Origin: Thermoprotei archaeon
GTDB lineage: Archaea > Thermoproteota > Thermoprotei > Thermofilales > B15-G2
NCBI GenBank assembly: GCA_003649445.1
Contig: QMRV01000052.1
Location: 1-14,843 of the forward strand
Reading direction: 5' to 3'
DNA length: 14,843 nucleotides
Shown: positions 13,304-14,843 of the stretch, in pieces
Layout of the letters: every line of letters starts with the position of its first letter
Position numbering within the stretch: position 1 is the first letter of the stretch
Translations under genes and position numbers: made by a program
Notes under the pieces: generated by a model
Database searches by the model: none
What the model saw: the letters and a program-made list of their open reading frames with translations, nothing else
Told to the model about the DNA's origin: nothing

Positions 13304-14041
13304 ATGAGAATTGGCGCTCAGCTAATTATATGGGGTAGGCGTGTTGAAGAAGACTTAGCGTCAATAGTAAAAACAGTTGCTGAAATAGGCTATGAGGGTA
13401 TAGAAACATCGCCTAGAGTTCTAGTTAAGTACGGCGACTGGAAAAAACTCCTTAAAGACTACGGTCTTAGCCTCGTAGCCCTCCACATAGGTGTAGGTAA
13501 TTTAAAGGAAGCAGAAGACGCTTTAAAAATGCTTTCAGAATTTAACGGCTTCTATTTAACGTTCAGCGGGGCAGGCGGCAAAACCAAGACTCAAAAAGAA
13601 TACCTCGAAAGCTGCCGCTTCTTAAACGAAGTTGGCCGCCTAGCCAAAGACTATAATGTCACAGTATGCTACCACAACCACGATTACGAAATAGTAAACA
13701 ATGCCTGGGGGCTGAAAATCATCATAGAAAACACTGACCCCGAGTTAGTCAGACTCTGCGTTGATACTTACTGGGTTAAGTGCGGAGGCCTCGAGCCAGT
13801 AGATTTCATTAAAACACATTTAGATAGAATAGCTTATCTTCACCTCAAAGACGGTACTGAAGAAGACATGAAGCACCGCAAGTTCAGGGAGCTAGGTAAA
13901 GGCTGTATCGATTTCGAGAAAATACTGGAGATCGTTTCAGAGAAACTCGACTGGGTTATTGTCGAGCAAGACCGCAGCGAAAAAGATCCTTCTCAAAGTA
14001 TGAGAGAGAGCAGGGAGTATTTAAGGCAGCTAGGCTACTGA
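13304..14041 (+). CDS. Sugar phosphate isomerase/epimerase-like TIM-barrel protein
   Basis: A 245-residue protein of the xylose-isomerase-like TIM-barrel superfamily (AP endonuclease family 2 fold; COG1082, includes inosose dehydratase IolE and hydroxypyruvate isomerase). The four expected metal-ligand positions are visible: Glu129 in YHNHDYE, Asp154 in CVDTYW, His180 in YLHLKDG and Glu221 in VIVEQD. LGKGCIDFEKIL (197-208) is the typical segment before the last strand. YHNHDYE and VDTYWVKCGG are closest to the inosose-dehydratase/2-keto-sugar branch, but the substrate cannot be fixed. The length is slightly short for the family (usually 260-300). It is leaderless by promoter spacing and probably monocistronic. 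Composition returns to that of the left part of the window, so it lies outside the AT-rich island. Confidence 0.87.
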   Translation: MRIGAQLIIWGRRVEEDLASIVKTVAEIGYEGIETSPRVLVKYGDWKKLLKDYGLSLVALHIGVGNLKEAEDALKMLSEFNGFYLTFSGAGGKTKTQKEYLESCRFLNEVGRLAKDYNVTVCYHNHDYEIVNNAWGLKIIIENTDPELVRLCVDTYWVKCGGLEPVDFIKTHLDRIAYLHLKDGTEEDMKHRKFRELGKGCIDFEKILEIVSEKLDWVIVEQDRSEKDPSQSMRESREYLRQLGY

Positions 14042-14150
14042 CATATATTAAGCAGCCTCGTTTACAAACACACTCACATTTAATTTATTCTCGCATAAGC
14101 TGGAGACACTACTTTAAGCAAAGTACTCTGCAAAAGAAATCTCTAAAGAA

Positions 14151-14163
14151 CCTTATGTTAAGG
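14151..14163 (+). repeat. Short hairpin CCTTA-TGT-TAAGG
   Basis: Five-pair inverted repeat with a three-base loop in the spacer after the TIM-barrel gene. It is weak and may be part of a 3' end. Apart from this and the promoter repeat at 14271-14297, the 269-base spacer shows nothing recognisable. Confidence 0.2.
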
Positions 14164-14270
14164 CTATATATTCTTTAACGCTAAAAATAGTTACCTTTAT
14201 TTTTAAAATTAATCAAGTATGTAACAGAAGTAATAAATATCTATCTACAAAATTTAATAAAGTTGCTATT

Positions 14271-14297
14271 ATTCAAAAAGTTTAAATGTTTTTGAAT
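14271..14297. promoter_or_regulatory. Inverted repeat operator spanning the TATA box of the last gene
   Basis: ATTCAAAAA (14271-14279) and TTTTTGAAT (14289-14297) are perfect nine-base inverted arms around GTTTAAATG, which contains the TATA-like TTTAAATG (14281-14288) centred about 26 bases before GTG 14311. A protein bound here would cover the TATA box, so repression is the natural reading. Confidence 0.45.
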
Positions 14298-14310
14298 TAA
14301 ATATCTATTA

Positions 14311-14843
14311 GTGAAAACTGCTATAAGAGTTAAGAACCTAGTAAAAAAGTACTCTCAAGTTACTGCTTTAAAAGGCGTGAGTTTAGAAGTCCGGGAAGGA
14401 ACTATTTATGGTTTACTGTATCCCAATGGTGCTGGTAAGACTACTACAATTAATATTTTGCAACTCTTCTTAAACCTTCTTCATGTTCGAAAATTGATAG
14501 ATATTGTGCCTCAGCGCCTTTGCTTAGACTTAAGGCTAACTGGATACAAAAACGTTTATTTTCATGGAAGGCTTAAGGGAGTTCCTTCCTCTATTTTAAA
14601 AAAGAGAATAGATGAGTTAGCTGAAGCACTAGATATGAAAAGACACCTGAAGAGAAGAGTTAGAGAGTATAGTGGAGGAATGATTAGAAAAATCCAATTT
14701 ATGCAAGCTTTAGTAACACGTCCTAAAGTACTGCTACTCGACGAACCTACATTGACTTTAGATCCCGTTTCAAGGAGAATCGTATGGGATCTCTTTAGGA
14801 GACTAGTCTTAGAGGAAAAAACAACTATTTTCATGGCTACACA
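14311..14843 (+). CDS. ABC transporter ATP-binding protein, partial at window end, with internal deletion
   Basis: The frame is open from GTG 14311 to the window edge (177 complete codons). It is a drug-exporter-type (DrrA/CcmA-like) ATPase: AIRVKNLVKKYSQVTALKGVSLEV, Walker A as YPNGAGKT (37-44), VPQ with Q-loop Gln68, LDLRLTGYKNVYFHGRLKGVP, signature YSGGMIRK (120-127), Walker B LLLDEP with D144/E145, and the approach to the switch His (IFMAT) at the edge. Two oddities: the first Gly of Walker A is Tyr37, and only 25 residues separate the Walker A Lys from the Q-loop Gln, against 42 in both ATPases of the exporter operon. About 17-20 residues of the beta subdomain are missing in frame. It is either a decaying copy or a specialised half with a poor nucleotide site. 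GTG is leaderless by TATA spacing. A permease gene would be expected beyond the window. Confidence 0.8.
   Translation, partial: MKTAIRVKNLVKKYSQVTALKGVSLEVREGTIYGLLYPNGAGKTTTINILQLFLNLLHVRKLIDIVPQRLCLDLRLTGYKNVYFHGRLKGVPSSILKKRIDELAEALDMKRHLKRRVREYSGGMIRKIQFMQALVTRPKVLLLDEPTLTLDPVSRRIVWDLFRRLVLEEKTTIFMAT

Noticed and set aside
1..14843. tRNA, rRNA or CRISPR array
   Set aside because: No T-loop-like motif, no conserved rRNA stretch and no regularly spaced repeats were seen on either strand.

Overview
The window looks like chromosomal DNA of a thermophilic archaeon, most likely of the Thermoproteota (crenarchaeal) lineage. The basis is: a type 2 isopentenyl-diphosphate isomerase, a Sulfolobus-like methylthioadenosine phosphorylase, an Aeropyrum-like acylaminoacyl peptidase, heavy use of AGA/AGG and ATA codons, frequent GTG starts, and many genes whose TATA-like box is centred about 24-28 bases before the start codon, which implies leaderless mRNAs. 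The exact taxon cannot be read from the sequence.

Left part (1-6840), housekeeping and metabolic genes of moderate base composition: the tail of an unidentified gene; a DHH/DHHA1 phosphoesterase (-); a small winged-helix regulator (-), divergent from a two-gene operon of a Sir2 deacylase and the FMN-dependent IPP isomerase (+); a V4R-domain protein (-) whose reading frame is broken by a one-base slip in a T run; a neutral-ceramidase-fold protein lacking the nucleophilic Ser (-); a small unknown protein (-); and a methylthioadenosine/purine nucleoside phosphorylase (-). The middle gene (6940-8691, +) is a prolyl-oligopeptidase-family acylaminoacyl peptidase with an intact triad.

Right part: an AT-rich spacer of about 410 bases leads into a visibly AT-richer operon (9104-13064, +): a winged-helix regulator split by a frameshift in a TA repeat, then ATPase-permease-ATPase-permease, which should form one or two ABC-2 type exporters. 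The genes overlap or nearly abut, so they are probably one mRNA. The second ATPase lacks the Q-loop Gln. After the operon come a strong hairpin plus T run, inside a possible 40-residue ORF, and a leaderless sugar isomerase/epimerase-like TIM-barrel gene of ordinary composition. The window ends inside a third ABC ATPase (14311 onward) that carries an internal deletion and an altered Walker A motif, with an inverted repeat spanning its TATA box.

Most notable: the AT-rich double exporter operon with a frameshifted regulator; the second simple-repeat frameshift in the V4R gene; a Gln-to-His change at a catalytic position of the IPP isomerase; and degenerate ATPase sites in two of the three ABC ATPases. 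No rRNA, tRNA, CRISPR array or insertion sequence was recognised.
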